From contig NZ_CP119145.1 in NCBI RefSeq assembly GCF_029167625.1, positions 3,472,001 through 3,536,000 on the forward strand: a stretch of DNA of 64,000 bases. The letters are read 5' to 3'. Below are positions 20,078 through 28,830 of this stretch, piece by piece (position 1 is the stretch's first letter; each line of letters opens with the position of its first letter). Source of the DNA: Streptomyces sp. AM 4-1-1. Its GTDB lineage: Bacteria; Actinomycetota; Actinomycetes; Streptomycetales; Streptomycetaceae. The position numbers were made by a program, and so were the translations under genes. The notes beneath the pieces were generated by a model that was not told where the DNA came from, did no database searches, and saw nothing but the letters and a program-made list of their open reading frames with translations.

Positions 20078-21278
20078 TTAGCGGGGTTTCAGGTTCGCTC
20101 GTTCGGCTGTTGCCTGCTCGGCGTAGTGCTTTTCCTCGAACTCGATCGGGCTGAGGTAGCCGAGCCGCTTCTGGATGCGCCGGCTGTTGTAGAAACCGTC
20201 GAAGTACTCGAAGAGCGCGAGGTTCGCCTCGGCCCTGGTGGCGAAGACACGGCCGCGGACGCACTCGGTCTTCGTCAGCATCCACAGATTCTCCGCGAGG
20301 GCGTTGTCGTAACTGTCGCCGACCGAGCCCATCGACGCCTCAATACCGGCCCGTAAAAGGCGGGTTGTGAGTTTGATGGACGTGTATTGACAGCCGTGGT
20401 CGGCGTGGTGGACGAGCTTGCCGGGCTCGACCTCGCGGGAGGCGAGCGCGTACTCCAGGCTGGACAGGACCAGGTCGGCGTCCGCGCGGGCGGAGGTCTC
20501 CCGGGCCACGGCCCGGCGGGAGAACGCGTCGCGGATCGCGGACAGCCACAGCGGTCCCTCGGCGGTCGGGATCATCGTCAGGTCGGTGACCCACAGCCGG
20601 TTCGGCCCCTGGGCGGTGAAGTCCCGGTTGACGAGGTCCGGGGCGAGCGTCGCCTTGGGATCCCGGCGCGTGAAACCGCTCCGGCGCGGGCTGAGACCCG
20701 CCAGAACCGGCCTCGCGCATCAACCGTTCGACGCGCTTGCGGCCCACGTGGACGCCCTCGCGTTTCAGCATGGCGTGCACGCGTGGTGACCCGTAGATGC
20801 CACCGGACCCGGTATGGATCTCCTTGATCTGCCCGGTGAGCTCGACGTCGCGGCGCCGCCGCTCGCAGGGCTCCTTCTCGGCCCGGCGCCAGCGGTAGCA
20901 GGTGGAGGAGGCGATGGAAAGCTCCCGAAGTACGCACTCGACTCCCAGGTGGGGATGCTCGTCGAGGAGCGCGGTCACCTGGGCCGGGTCGAGTTGCGCC
21001 GCGAAAAACGCCGAGGCCGTCCGCAGTACGTCGTTCGCCCTCTTGAGCTCGGCGTTCTCCTTCCGCAGGACCACCAGCTCGGCGTGTTCGTCGGTGGTCA
21101 GCCGGTCATCACGCTCGCCGGCGTCGGCCTCGGCCTGCCGGATCCAGCCCCGCAGGGCCTCGGGGTGGACGCCGAGGTCGACGGCCAGCTTCTTGATCTG
21201 CGGCTTCGGATCCGAGGTGCGATACATCCGCACCGCACGCTCACGCAACTCCAGCGAGTACTTCCTGGGGGCAGCCAT
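20078..21278 (-). pseudogene. IS3-family transposase, OrfA-OrfB, frameshifted
   Basis: OrfA starts MAAPRKYSLELRERAVRMYR with a leucine-rich coiled segment (LVVLRKENAELKRAND). It runs in the same frame into OrfB (VTALLDEHPHLGVECVLREL), although these are normally separate overlapping frames. After VERLMREAG near 20705 an apparent extra base shifts the frame; the DDE core then continues in another frame with VTDLTMIPT, HHADHGCQYTS and DNALAENLW carrying the three acidic residues. It ends NLKPR at TAA 20078-20080. Full-length transposase would need frame correction. Confidence 0.8.
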
Positions 21279-21315
21279 GGTCGATGTTCCTCTCATAGAA
21301 CCATCTGCCCCTCTG

Positions 21316-21346
21316 TCACCACCTTCCGCATCTCGGGGGAACCTCA
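21316..21346. repeat. Right terminal inverted repeat of the IS3-like element
   Basis: The reverse complement begins TGAGGTTCCCCCG and then matches the left end imperfectly for about 18 more bases. Confidence 0.75.
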
Positions 21347-21459
21347 CATCCAAACGAGTGACGACATGACCTGCGAGTCTCAAGACGGTGTCGCATCCGA
21401 CTCTGACCCGACATCAGCCATGAGATTCCGACATGAAATCTGAGACCCTACAACGGCGA
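21347..21459. other. Possible terminus of a second mobile element
   Basis: Between the IS3-like element and dnaB there is a run of short repeated motifs (GAGATTCCGACATG, CCGACTCTG, CCCGACATCA, GTCGCATCC). The multiple short subrepeats resemble an IS terminus, but no transposase accompanies them. Confidence 0.3.
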
Positions 21460-22938
21460 TCAGGCCTGCGCCATGTCCACGAAGCGCGAGTAGTGCCCCT
21501 GGAAGGCGACGGTGATCGTCGCGGTCGGGCCGTTTCGGTGTTTGGCCACGATCAGGTCCGCCTCGCCCGCGCGGGGCGACTCCTTCTCGTACGCGTCCTC
21601 GCGGTGCAGCAGGATCACCATGTCGGCGTCCTGCTCGATGGAACCCGACTCACGCAGGTCGGAGACCATCGGCTTCTTGTCCGTGCGCTGCTCGGGGCCA
21701 CGGTTCAGCTGGGAGAGCGCGATGACCGGGACTTCCAGCTCCTTGGCCAGCAACTTCAGGTTTCGGGACATGTCCGAGACCTCTTGCTGACGGCTCTCCG
21801 CGCGTTTCGAGCCGCCCGACTGCATCAGCTGCAGATAGTCGATGACCACGAGCTTCAGGTTGTTGCGCTGCTTGAGCCGACGGCACTTCGCCCGGATCTC
21901 CATCATCGAGAGGTTGGGCGAGTCGTCGATGTAGAGCGGGGCGGCCGAGACGTCCGGCATCCGGCGGGCCAGCCGGGTCCAGTCCTCGTCGGTCATCGTG
22001 CCGGAGCGCATGTGGTGCAGCGCCACGCGGGCCTCTGCGGACAGCAGGCGCATCGCGATCTCGTTACGGCCCATTTCGAGGGAGAAGATCACGCTCGGCA
22101 GGTTGTTCTTGATCGAGCAGGCTCGGGCGAAGTCCAGGGCCAGGGTCGACTTGCCCATGGCGGGACGGGCCGCGATGACGATCATCTGGCCCGGGTGCAG
22201 TCCGTTCGTCAGGGCGTCGAAGTCGGTGAAACCCGTCGGCACACCGGTCATCTCGCCGCTGCGCGAGCCGATCGCCTCGATCTCGTCGAGTGCGCCTTCC
22301 ATGATGTCGCCGAGGGGGAGGTAGTCCTCACTGGTGCGCTGCTCGGTGACGGCGTAGATCTCGGCCTGGGCGGAGTTGACGATCTCGTCGACGTCCCCGT
22401 CGGCCGCGTACCCCATCTGTGTGATCTTCGTTCCGGCCTCCACGAGGCGGCGGAGCACGGCGCGCTCATGGACGATCTCGGCGTAGTACGAGGCATTGGC
22501 CGCGGTCGGCACGGACTGGACGAGGGTGTGCAGATACGGCGGTCCACCGACCTTGGTGATCTCACCGCGTCTGACCAGCTCGGCCGCCACCGTGATCGGG
22601 TCGGCCGGCTCGCCCTTCGCGTAGAGGTCGAGGATCGCCGTGTAGACGGTCTCGTGGGCGGGACGGTAGAAATCGTGCCCCTTGATGATCTCCACGACGT
22701 CGGCGATGGCGTCCTTGGACAGGAGCATGCCGCCGAGCACCGACTGTTCCGCGTCCAGGTCCTGCGGGGGCACCCGCTCGAACCCGGCCGAGCCGCCGTC
22801 CCAGCCCTCGCTCTCGCGGCTGCGGTCGTGCTGATCGTCCCGGCCACGGCCCTCGCCCCGGCGCTGACGGGAAACAGGCAGACGGTCACTGGGACCGGTG
22901 TCGGCCCAGGGGTCGTCCAAAGGCTCGGGAATGCTCAC
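21460..22938 (-). CDS. dnaB: Replicative DNA helicase DnaB
   Basis: Hexameric 5'-3' helicase of the replisome, 492 residues. A 50-residue disordered Arg/Asp-rich arm precedes the N-terminal domain (PPQDLDAEQSVLGGMLLSKD) and the RecA-like motor with Walker A ARPAMGKSTLALDFAR near residue 260 and VVIDYLQLM as Walker B. No intein interrupts the P-loop, which is a common site for one. The GTG start is fixed by GGAGG a few bases upstream. DnaA-box-like sites lie in its upstream region. In actinobacteria the loader is thought to be DciA, encoded at the right edge of this window. Confidence 0.97.
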   Translation of the reverse strand: MSIPEPLDDPWADTGPSDRLPVSRQRRGEGRGRDDQHDRSRESEGWDGGSAGFERVPPQDLDAEQSVLGGMLLSKDAIADVVEIIKGHDFYRPAHETVYTAILDLYAKGEPADPITVAAELVRRGEITKVGGPPYLHTLVQSVPTAANASYYAEIVHERAVLRRLVEAGTKITQMGYAADGDVDEIVNSAQAEIYAVTEQRTSEDYLPLGDIMEGALDEIEAIGSRSGEMTGVPTGFTDFDALTNGLHPGQMIVIAARPAMGKSTLALDFARACSIKNNLPSVIFSLEMGRNEIAMRLLSAEARVALHHMRSGTMTDEDWTRLARRMPDVSAAPLYIDDSPNLSMMEIRAKCRRLKQRNNLKLVVIDYLQLMQSGGSKRAESRQQEVSDMSRNLKLLAKELEVPVIALSQLNRGPEQRTDKKPMVSDLRESGSIEQDADMVILLHREDAYEKESPRAGEADLIVAKHRNGPTATITVAFQGHYSRFVDMAQA

Positions 22939-23121
22939 CGGGCCACCTCCTCCCGTCCGCTCCGCGGACCTCGCCGTGCCACTCTTTCTTACGGCACGGC
23001 ACCGACAAACCAAGACGCCCGACTCCGGTTCCGGCGAGTCGAGTCATGCGGGATTCCAAGGCCGGAACGGAGAGCGGGCGCCGGACCACGGTAGGCCCCT
23101 CCGCACCGTCAGCCAATCTGG

Positions 23122-23210
23122 TTATCCACAGGCCATGTGGACGAAGGACCGGATGCTGTGGAGAACCTCTGGGAACCTGTGCACGGAACAGGGGACAGCG
23201 CTGTGGACAA
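23122..23210. promoter_or_regulatory. DnaA-box cluster upstream of dnaB
   Basis: Four DnaA-box-like 9-mers lie within 89 bp: TTATCCACA at 23122-23130 (plus), TCGTCCACA at 23136-23144, TTCTCCACA at 23157-23165 and TTGTCCACA at 23202-23210 (all three on the minus strand). TTGTCCACA is the preferred Streptomyces box. They lie 180-270 bp ahead of the dnaB start. Confidence 0.75.
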
Positions 23211-23361
23211 ACTCTCAACTTCTGCACTCCCACCCCTCCGACCTGGCATTACTCCATCCACCGGCTGTGGGAGAGAAAAACTTTTCCAGGCGGCGCAAGA
23301 TCACGGCAAACCGCGCACAGCGGGACCACGAATCACGCTCGAAGTAAGGGACACAAGAGGG

Positions 23362-23391
23362 TTGTATCTATTACCTGTGGAAGATTAGATT
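23362..23391 (+). promoter_or_regulatory. Vegetative-type promoter for the MATE exporter
   Basis: TTGTAT at 23362-23367 and TTAGAT at 23385-23390 (17-bp spacing), or TAGATT one base further, end 8-9 bases before the ATG. This geometry implies a leaderless or nearly leaderless mRNA, consistent with the absence of a ribosome-binding site. Confidence 0.55.
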
Positions 23392-23398
23392 GGCTCCC

Positions 23399-24736
23399 AT
23401 GCCCCAGGCCCCTTCCCGACCTCAGCGCAGCCGCCGTAGGCACGATCGCGAGATCCTCGCGCTGGCCGTGCCCGCCTTCGGCGCACTCGTCGCCGAGCCG
23501 CTCTTCGTGATGGTCGACAGCGCTATCATCGGCCACCTCGGCACCTCACAGCTGGCCGGTCTGGGTATCGCCGCGGCCCTGCTCACCACCGCCGTCAGCA
23601 TCTTCGTCTTCCTCGCCTACGCGACCACGGCAGCTGTCGCCCGCCGGGTGGGCGCGGGCGACCTGAAGGCCGCGATCCGGCAGGGCATGGACGGCATCTG
23701 GCTCGCGCTGCTGCTCGGAGCCGCGGTCATCGCCGTCACCCTCCCCAGCGCCCCGTGGCTCGTCAGCCTCTTCGGCGCCTCCGACACCGCCGCCCCCTAC
23801 GCCACCACCTATCTACGCATCTCCAGCCTCGGCATCCCCGCCATGCTGGTCGTGATGGCAGCAACCGGTGTCCTCCGCGGCCTGCAGAACACCAGGACAC
23901 CTCTCTACGTCGCCGTCGGCGGTTTCGCCGCCAACGGTGTCCTCAACGCGGTACTCGTCTACGGCGCCGGTCTGGGCATCGCCGGCTCCGCGTGGGGCAC
24001 GGTGATGGCGCAGGTCGGTATGGCCGCCGCCTATCTGTTCGTGGTCGTCCGCGGAGCGCGACGCCACGGCGCGTCACTCCGCCCGGACCTGCCGGGCATC
24101 AGGGCCAGCGCCCAGGCGGGCGTTCCCCTGCTCGTACGCACCCTCTCGCTCCGCGCCGTGCTGATGATCGCGACCGCGGTGGCAGCCCGCCTCGGAGACG
24201 TGGACATCGCCGCGCACCAGATCGTTCTCTCCCTGTGGAGCCTGATGGCTTTCGCGCTCGACGCGATCGCCATCGCCGGACAAGCCATCATCGGCCGCTA
24301 CCTCGGCGCCGCTGACGAAAAGGGCGCCCGTGACGCCTGTCGCCGGATGGTGGAGTGGGGTATCGCCACCGGAGTGGTGCTGGGCGTGCTCATCGTGCTG
24401 GCCCGCCCACTGTTCATTCCACTCTTCACCGGGGACCACGCGGTCAAGGAGACCTTGCTTCCCGCCCTGTTGGTGGTGGCGCTCACCCAGCCGATCGCCG
24501 GAGTGGTCTTCGTCCTGGACGGAGTGCTCATGGGAGCCGGGGACGGCCGCTATCTCGCCTGGGCCATGCTCGTGACTCTGGCCGCCTTCGCTCCGGTCGC
24601 GCTGCTCGTCCCCGTGGCCGGTGGTGGACTGACCGCAGTGTGGTGGGCCATGTCACTCATGATGGCGGTGCGGTTGGTGACTCTCTGGCTTAGGACCCGT
24701 TCCGGGCGCTGGGTCGTTACGGGAGCCACCCGCTGA
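23399..24736 (+). CDS. MATE-family efflux transporter (DinF-like)
   Basis: Cation-coupled drug/toxin exporter of 445 residues with twelve predicted spans in two similar halves: PAFGALVAEPLFVMVDSAII opens the first bundle and GVPLLVRTLSLRAVLMIATA the second. The segment VDSAIIGHLGTSQLAGLGIA is typical of the DinF subgroup. Substrate unknown. The ATG at 23399 is preferred; a TTG three codons earlier overlaps the putative -10 box. Single-gene unit between dnaB and a parS site. Confidence 0.92.
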   Translation: MPQAPSRPQRSRRRHDREILALAVPAFGALVAEPLFVMVDSAIIGHLGTSQLAGLGIAAALLTTAVSIFVFLAYATTAAVARRVGAGDLKAAIRQGMDGIWLALLLGAAVIAVTLPSAPWLVSLFGASDTAAPYATTYLRISSLGIPAMLVVMAATGVLRGLQNTRTPLYVAVGGFAANGVLNAVLVYGAGLGIAGSAWGTVMAQVGMAAAYLFVVVRGARRHGASLRPDLPGIRASAQAGVPLLVRTLSLRAVLMIATAVAARLGDVDIAAHQIVLSLWSLMAFALDAIAIAGQAIIGRYLGAADEKGARDACRRMVEWGIATGVVLGVLIVLARPLFIPLFTGDHAVKETLLPALLVVALTQPIAGVVFVLDGVLMGAGDGRYLAWAMLVTLAAFAPVALLVPVAGGGLTAVWWAMSLMMAVRLVTLWLRTRSGRWVVTGATR

Positions 24737-24799
24737 ACTCCGGTAGCCATCTCGGACACCGCCTCGTACACCGCTGTTTCACCGCGGGACCATGTCCAT

Positions 24800-24813
24800 G
24801 TTTCACGTGAAAC
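24800..24813. promoter_or_regulatory. parS site with adjacent degenerate half-sites
   Basis: Perfect GTTTCACGTGAAAC. A right half only (CACGTGAAAC, 24828-24837) and a further GTGAAAC at about 24844 follow within 40 bp, which may be decayed copies. Intergenic, between convergent genes. Confidence 0.95.
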
Positions 24814-24912
24814 ACAGACCGTGAAACCACGTGAAACATGCCTCGTGAAACACGGACCGCAGCGCCTCGCCGGATCTGGAAGATCTGCCGGGTACGTCAG
24901 ATCCGAACGGCA

Positions 24913-24942
24913 AAGGGCCGCACCCCAGGGGGTACGGCCCTT
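24913..24942 (-). terminator. Terminator of the rpsF-rplI operon
   Basis: AAGGGCCG and CGGCCCTT form an 8-bp stem about 25 bases after the rplI stop. The position fits the operon end. Confidence 0.75.
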
Positions 24943-24966
24943 CATCTGCTCTGCGGAGCTGCGCCC

Positions 24967-25413
24967 TTAGGCGGCAACAACCTCGATGCCGAGCTGCGCG
25001 GCAACCTCGGGGTGCAGACGCACGGACACCTGGTGTCCGCCGAGCGTCTTGATGGCCGAGCCGAGCTCGACGCGACGCTTGTCGACGTCCGGACCACCGG
25101 CGGCCTTGATCGCCGAAGCGATGTCGGCCGGGGTGACGGAGCCGAAGAGACGGCCGGCGTCGCCGGAGCGAACAGCCAGACGCACCTTCACGGCTTCGAG
25201 CTTGGCCTTGATCTCGTTGGCCTGCTCGATCGTCGCGATCTCGTGGATCTTGCGGGCGCGGCGGATCTGCGCCACGTCCTTCTCGCCGCCCTTGGTCCAG
25301 CGGATGGCGAAGCCACGCGGAACCAGGTAGTTACGGGCGTACCCGTCCTTGACGTCAACGACGTCGCCGGCGGCACCGAGGCCAGTGACCTCGTGGGTGA
25401 GGATGATCTTCAT
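24967..25413 (-). CDS. rplI: 50S ribosomal protein L9
   Basis: Large-subunit protein of 148 residues, usual length. The N-terminal rRNA-binding domain [20 protein letters not shown] and [16 protein letters not shown] is followed by the long connecting helix and the C-terminal domain. Last gene of the operon rpsF-ssb-rpsR-rplI, 18 bp after rpsR. Confidence 0.98.
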   Translation of the reverse strand: MKIILTHEVTGLGAAGDVVDVKDGYARNYLVPRGFAIRWTKGGEKDVAQIRRARKIHEIATIEQANEIKAKLEAVKVRLAVRSGDAGRLFGSVTPADIASAIKAAGGPDVDKRRVELGSAIKTLGGHQVSVRLHPEVAAQLGIEVVAA

Positions 25414-25431
25414 GTCTGCGTCACCCTTCCC

Positions 25432-25668
25432 TTATCGCGCGGTGGACGTGTAGGGCAGCAGCGCCATCTCACGGCTGTTCTTGACGGCCGTGGCGACGTC
25501 ACGCTGGTGCTGCGTGCAGTTGCCGGTGACGCGGCGGGCACGGATCTTGCCGCGGTCGGAAATGAACTTCCGCAGCATGTTCGTGTCCTTGTAGTCCACG
25601 TACTGGGTCTTGTCCTTGCAGAACGCGCAGACCTTCTTCTTAGGCTTGCGCACAGGCGGCTTCGCCAT
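25432..25668 (-). CDS. rpsR: 30S ribosomal protein S18, zinc-ribbon (C+) form
   Basis: Small-subunit protein of 78 residues that pairs with S6. The sequence carries CAFC near residue 14 and a later CTQH, giving C-x2-C plus C-x2-H ligands for zinc. In Streptomyces such C+ proteins are usually the zinc-replete versions, with zinc-free paralogues elsewhere under Zur control. The neighbours rpsF and ssb are the normal partners. Confidence 0.97.
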   Translation of the reverse strand: MAKPPVRKPKKKVCAFCKDKTQYVDYKDTNMLRKFISDRGKIRARRVTGNCTQHQRDVATAVKNSREMALLPYTSTAR

Positions 25669-25710
25669 GGTGTTTCTCCTGTGTGATCAAGAAGTGTGGA
25701 TCGAGCTGCC

Positions 25711-26322
25711 CTAGAAGGGCGGCTCGTCCGAGTAGCCGCCGCCAGAGGAACCGCCGGAGCCACCGGAGCTTCCGCCCCAGCCGCCTCCACCGCCCTGCTG
25801 GCCACCGCCCGGCTGACCGGCTGCCGGCGCGCCGGAGGCCCACGGGTCGTCGGCGGGAGCACCGCCGCCGCCCTGCTGGCCACCGGCACCGGGGCCGCCG
25901 CCCCAGTTGCCGCCGCCACCCTGCTGGCCACCGCCGTAGCCACCCTGACCGCCACGGCCGGTGGTCTTCGTGACCTTTGCCGTGGCGCTCTTGAGACTGG
26001 GGCCGACTTCCTCGACGTCCAGCTCGTAGACCGTGCGCTTGACGCCCTCGCGGTCCTCGTAGGACCGCTGCTTCAGCCGGCCCTGCACGACGACGCGCAT
26101 GCCTCGCGTAAGCGACTCCGCGACGTTCTCCGCCGCCTGACGCCAGACCGAGCAGGTGAGGAACAGGCCTTCGCCGTCCTTCCACTCATTGGTCTGCTTG
26201 TCGAAGATGCGGGGAGTGGACGCGACACGGAACTTCGCGACCGCCGCACCGGACGGGGTGAAGCGCAGCTCGGGGTCGTCGACGAGATTGCCGACGACCG
26301 TGATGACGGTCTCGCCTGCCAT
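25711..26322 (-). CDS. ssb: Single-stranded DNA-binding protein
   Basis: Homotetrameric SSB of 203 residues. The OB fold occupies roughly residues 1-110 ([20 protein letters not shown] at the start). A long Gly/Gln-rich flexible linker follows, and the acidic tip DEPPF at the very C-terminus recruits replication and repair proteins. The operon position between rpsF and rpsR is the conserved bacterial arrangement. As Streptomyces often encodes a second SSB elsewhere, this one should be the essential replicative SSB. Confidence 0.97.
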   Translation of the reverse strand: MAGETVITVVGNLVDDPELRFTPSGAAVAKFRVASTPRIFDKQTNEWKDGEGLFLTCSVWRQAAENVAESLTRGMRVVVQGRLKQRSYEDREGVKRTVYELDVEEVGPSLKSATAKVTKTTGRGGQGGYGGGQQGGGGNWGGGPGAGGQQGGGGAPADDPWASGAPAAGQPGGGQQGGGGGWGGSSGGSGGSSGGGYSDEPPF

Positions 26323-26396
26323 GGGTGAACCTCTCGGCGGGGATTTCTTCTGGGCTGCTTGCTGCTACTCGAACCCGATGACCGCTGAGCAGAAGC

Positions 26397-26687
26397 TCAG
26401 TGGATCTCGGGGCGGAGGACCTTGGTCCGGAGGACCGACTCGTTCAGGTTCATCTGGCGGTCGAGCTCCTTGACGACCGCAGGCTCGGCCTGCAGGTCGA
26501 TGACCGAGTAGACGCCCTCGGGCTTCTTCTTGATCTCGTAAGCGAGACGACGACGGCCCCAGGTGTCGACCTTCTCAACCTTTCCGTTGCCCTCGCGGAC
26601 GACGGAGAGGAAGTTCTCGATCAGCGGGGAGACAGCTCGCTCCTCGAGATCGGGGTCGAGGATGACCATCACTTCGTAGTGACGCAT
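26397..26687 (-). CDS. rpsF: 30S ribosomal protein S6
   Basis: Small-subunit protein of 96 residues, standard length, starting [19 protein letters not shown]. It binds S18 on the platform of the 30S subunit. The ATG is preceded by AGGAGGTGG. First gene of the ribosomal-protein/ssb operon, so the operon promoter should lie in the 276 bp to its right, where I could not pick a convincing -35/-10 pair. Confidence 0.97.
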   Translation of the reverse strand: MRHYEVMVILDPDLEERAVSPLIENFLSVVREGNGKVEKVDTWGRRRLAYEIKKKPEGVYSVIDLQAEPAVVKELDRQMNLNESVLRTKVLRPEIH

Positions 26688-26963
26688 GTGGAACCCACCT
26701 CCTTTGGACTCAGCGGCCACGGTCGTTCCGTGGCAGGAGGGTCGTGATGCGTAGGCACCAGTGTCTCCGAGTGAAACAGCCACCACTCACAACGCCCTCC
26801 GCGAGGAGGGGCTGATGTGCGGCCCGGGCAGACACCGGCGCAGACCGTCCAGCGTACCCGCATACCGGCTTCCGGTTGAAATCCGGTGCCGAATGGGCGC
26901 AATGTGGACACATCGGTTCTCCGCGACGCCTCGGTGCGCCGCCTTCGGCCAGGAGGTACTTCC

Positions 26964-27278
26964 ATGGCACAGGCATCCCGACCGCGTACGTCCGTCTCCC
27001 TCTTCGCCACCGACGGCAGGCCCCACCCCGTCCAGGACGTGCTGGTGGGGGTGACCGTGGTACTCGGCGTCCTCGCCTTCGTCACGGCGATGTTCCACCA
27101 CCTCCACCTCGTCAGCTCGTGGGCCGGGCTCGCCGGGATTCTCGTAGGGGCGTACGGGCTGTACATCTCGGAGACGACGCGCGAGAGGTTTCCCCTGTTC
27201 CTCGGCCTCGGCGCGTCCGGCATCGGCTTCTTCCTGGGCATGGCCCACGGCGGCCTGTTCGGTGGCGTGCTGGGCTAG
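26964..27278 (+). CDS. Small hydrophobic membrane protein
   Basis: No family is recognised. The 104-residue protein has three hydrophobic segments: VLVGVTVVLGVLAFVTAMF, a second around WAGLAGILVGAYGLYI, and a third around FLGLGASGIGFFLGM. Strong AGGAGGT lies seven bases before the ATG. Divergent from rpsF and followed by femX after a 270-bp gap. Confidence 0.8.
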   Translation: MAQASRPRTSVSLFATDGRPHPVQDVLVGVTVVLGVLAFVTAMFHHLHLVSSWAGLAGILVGAYGLYISETTRERFPLFLGLGASGIGFFLGMAHGGLFGGVLG

Positions 27279-27414
27279 TGCCGGCCCGGCACCAGGGCCT
27301 CTCACGGGCCCGGCGGGCGGTGTGGAAGGCATCCGGGCGCCGCCGGACGGTCCGGGCGCCCGGACCTCGACCGGCACCGGCAGCCCCGCCCCGCCGGGCC
27401 CGGAACCGCGCTGC

Positions 27415-27456
27415 GGGCACGGAGCCGTACAGGACGGGCACGAAGCCGTACAGGAC
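27415..27456. repeat. Two-copy 21-bp tandem repeat ahead of femX
   Basis: Two 21-base units (27415-27435 and 27436-27456), beginning GGGCACG, differ at one position. They lie about 95 bp ahead of femX in otherwise featureless DNA. Confidence 0.7.
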
Positions 27457-27551
27457 GCTTCCAGACGGGGCGCTCCCCGGTCGCAGTAGGCTTCGGCGCG
27501 AGAGCCGGAGCCCCTGACCGATGGGGACACACCTGCCGAGGAGCGCCCCGC

Positions 27552-28670
27552 ATGAGCCTGACCCTGAGGACCATCAGCCGAGAGCAGCATCTGGCGTACA
27601 TCCAGAGCCTGCCTTCGGCCAGTCACTGCCAGGTCCCGGCGTGGGCTGACGTGAAGACGGAGTGGCGCTCGGAGAGCCTGGGATGGTTCGACAAGACCGG
27701 CGAGATCGTGGGCGCCGGTCTGGTCCTCTACCGGCAGCTGCCCAAGATCAAGCGGTATCTCGCGTACCTCCCCGAGGGCCCGGTCATCAACTGGTACGCC
27801 CCCAACCTGGACGAGTGGCTGCAGCCGATGCTCGCCCACCTCAAGCAGCAGGGCGCGTTCTCGGTGAAGATGGGCCCGCCGGTCGTCATCCGCCGCTGGG
27901 ACTCGGTCGCCATCAAGTCCGGCATCCAGGACCCCGACGTGAAGCGTCTGCGCGATGTCGAGGCCACCCACATCGAGCCGCGCGCCTTCGAGGTGTCCGA
28001 CCGGCTCCGGAAGATGGGCTGGCAGCAGGGCGAGGACGGCGGCGCCGGTTTCGGTGATGTGCAGCCCCGCTACGTCTTCCAGGTCCCGTTGGCGAACCGC
28101 TCGCTGGAGGACGTCCTCAAGGGCTTCAACCAGCTGTGGCGCCGCAACATCAAGAAGGCCGAGAAGGCCGGTGTCGAGGTCGTCCAGGGTGGCTACGAGG
28201 ACCTTGCCGAATGGCAGCGGCTGTACGAGATCACGGCCGTGCGCGACCACTTCCGACCGCGCCCGCTGTCGTACTTCCAGCGCATGTGGTCGGTGCTCAA
28301 CTCCGAGGACCCCAACCGCATGCGGCTGTACTTCGCGCGGCACAACGGGGTGAACCTGTCCGCTGCGACCATGCTCGTCGTCGGCGGACACGTCTGGTAC
28401 TCGTACGGCGCGTCCGACAACATCGGACGCGAGGTCCGGCCGTCGAACGCGATGCAGTGGCGGATGCTCCGCGACTCGTACGCGATGGGGGCGACCGTCT
28501 ACGACCTGCGCGGCATCAGCGACTCGCTCGACGAGACCGACCACCTCTTCGGACTGATCCAGTTCAAGGTGGGTACCGGTGGCGAGGCCGTGGAGTACGT
28601 CGGCGAGTGGGACTTCCCGCTCAACAAGCTGCTGCACAAGGCGCTCGACATCTACATGTCCCGCCGCTGA
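27552..28670 (+). CDS. femX: Peptidyl-glycine transferase FemX (FemABX family)
   Basis: Cytoplasmic non-ribosomal peptidyltransferase of 372 residues. Streptomyces peptidoglycan has LL-diaminopimelate with a single bridging glycine, and FemX adds that glycine to lipid II using glycyl-tRNA. FemABX hallmarks are seen in CQVPAWADVKTEW, LWRRNIKKAEKAGVEVVQG and SYGASDNIGREVRPSNAMQW, with duplicated GNAT-like halves. Its position near the origin in Streptomyces is conserved. The ATG has a modest ribosome-binding site. Next to an alanine-racemase-fold gene on the same strand. Confidence 0.9.
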   Translation: MSLTLRTISREQHLAYIQSLPSASHCQVPAWADVKTEWRSESLGWFDKTGEIVGAGLVLYRQLPKIKRYLAYLPEGPVINWYAPNLDEWLQPMLAHLKQQGAFSVKMGPPVVIRRWDSVAIKSGIQDPDVKRLRDVEATHIEPRAFEVSDRLRKMGWQQGEDGGAGFGDVQPRYVFQVPLANRSLEDVLKGFNQLWRRNIKKAEKAGVEVVQGGYEDLAEWQRLYEITAVRDHFRPRPLSYFQRMWSVLNSEDPNRMRLYFARHNGVNLSAATMLVVGGHVWYSYGASDNIGREVRPSNAMQWRMLRDSYAMGATVYDLRGISDSLDETDHLFGLIQFKVGTGGEAVEYVGEWDFPLNKLLHKALDIYMSRR

Positions 28671-28830
28671 GACCACCACGGGACCGGTGAGCCACCGGTG
28701 CCCCCGCCGATCGGCGGGCGGCGCCGCGACGGGATTCCGTGGCCCTGGCGCGTACGCCTTCGACACCCCTGATACACCGATACGCACATCTCTGACACAC
28801 CGCAGCCACCAGAAAGGTTCCGGGCCGGCC

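Larger units (their letters stand above)
20029..21346 (-). mobile_element. IS3-family insertion sequence, about 1.32 kb, probably inactive
   Basis: Length, coding layout and ends fit the IS3 family: imperfect terminal inverted repeats of about 31 bp starting TGAGGTTCCCCCG, an OrfA-like helix-turn-helix segment, and an OrfB DDE integrase core, all on the minus strand. No short target duplication is obvious at either candidate left end. The transposase is frameshifted, so the copy is probably immobile unless helped in trans. Confidence 0.85.

Noticed and set aside
20012..21346. Target-site duplication flanking the IS3-like element
   Set aside because: The 3-4 bases outside either candidate left end do not match those after 21346.
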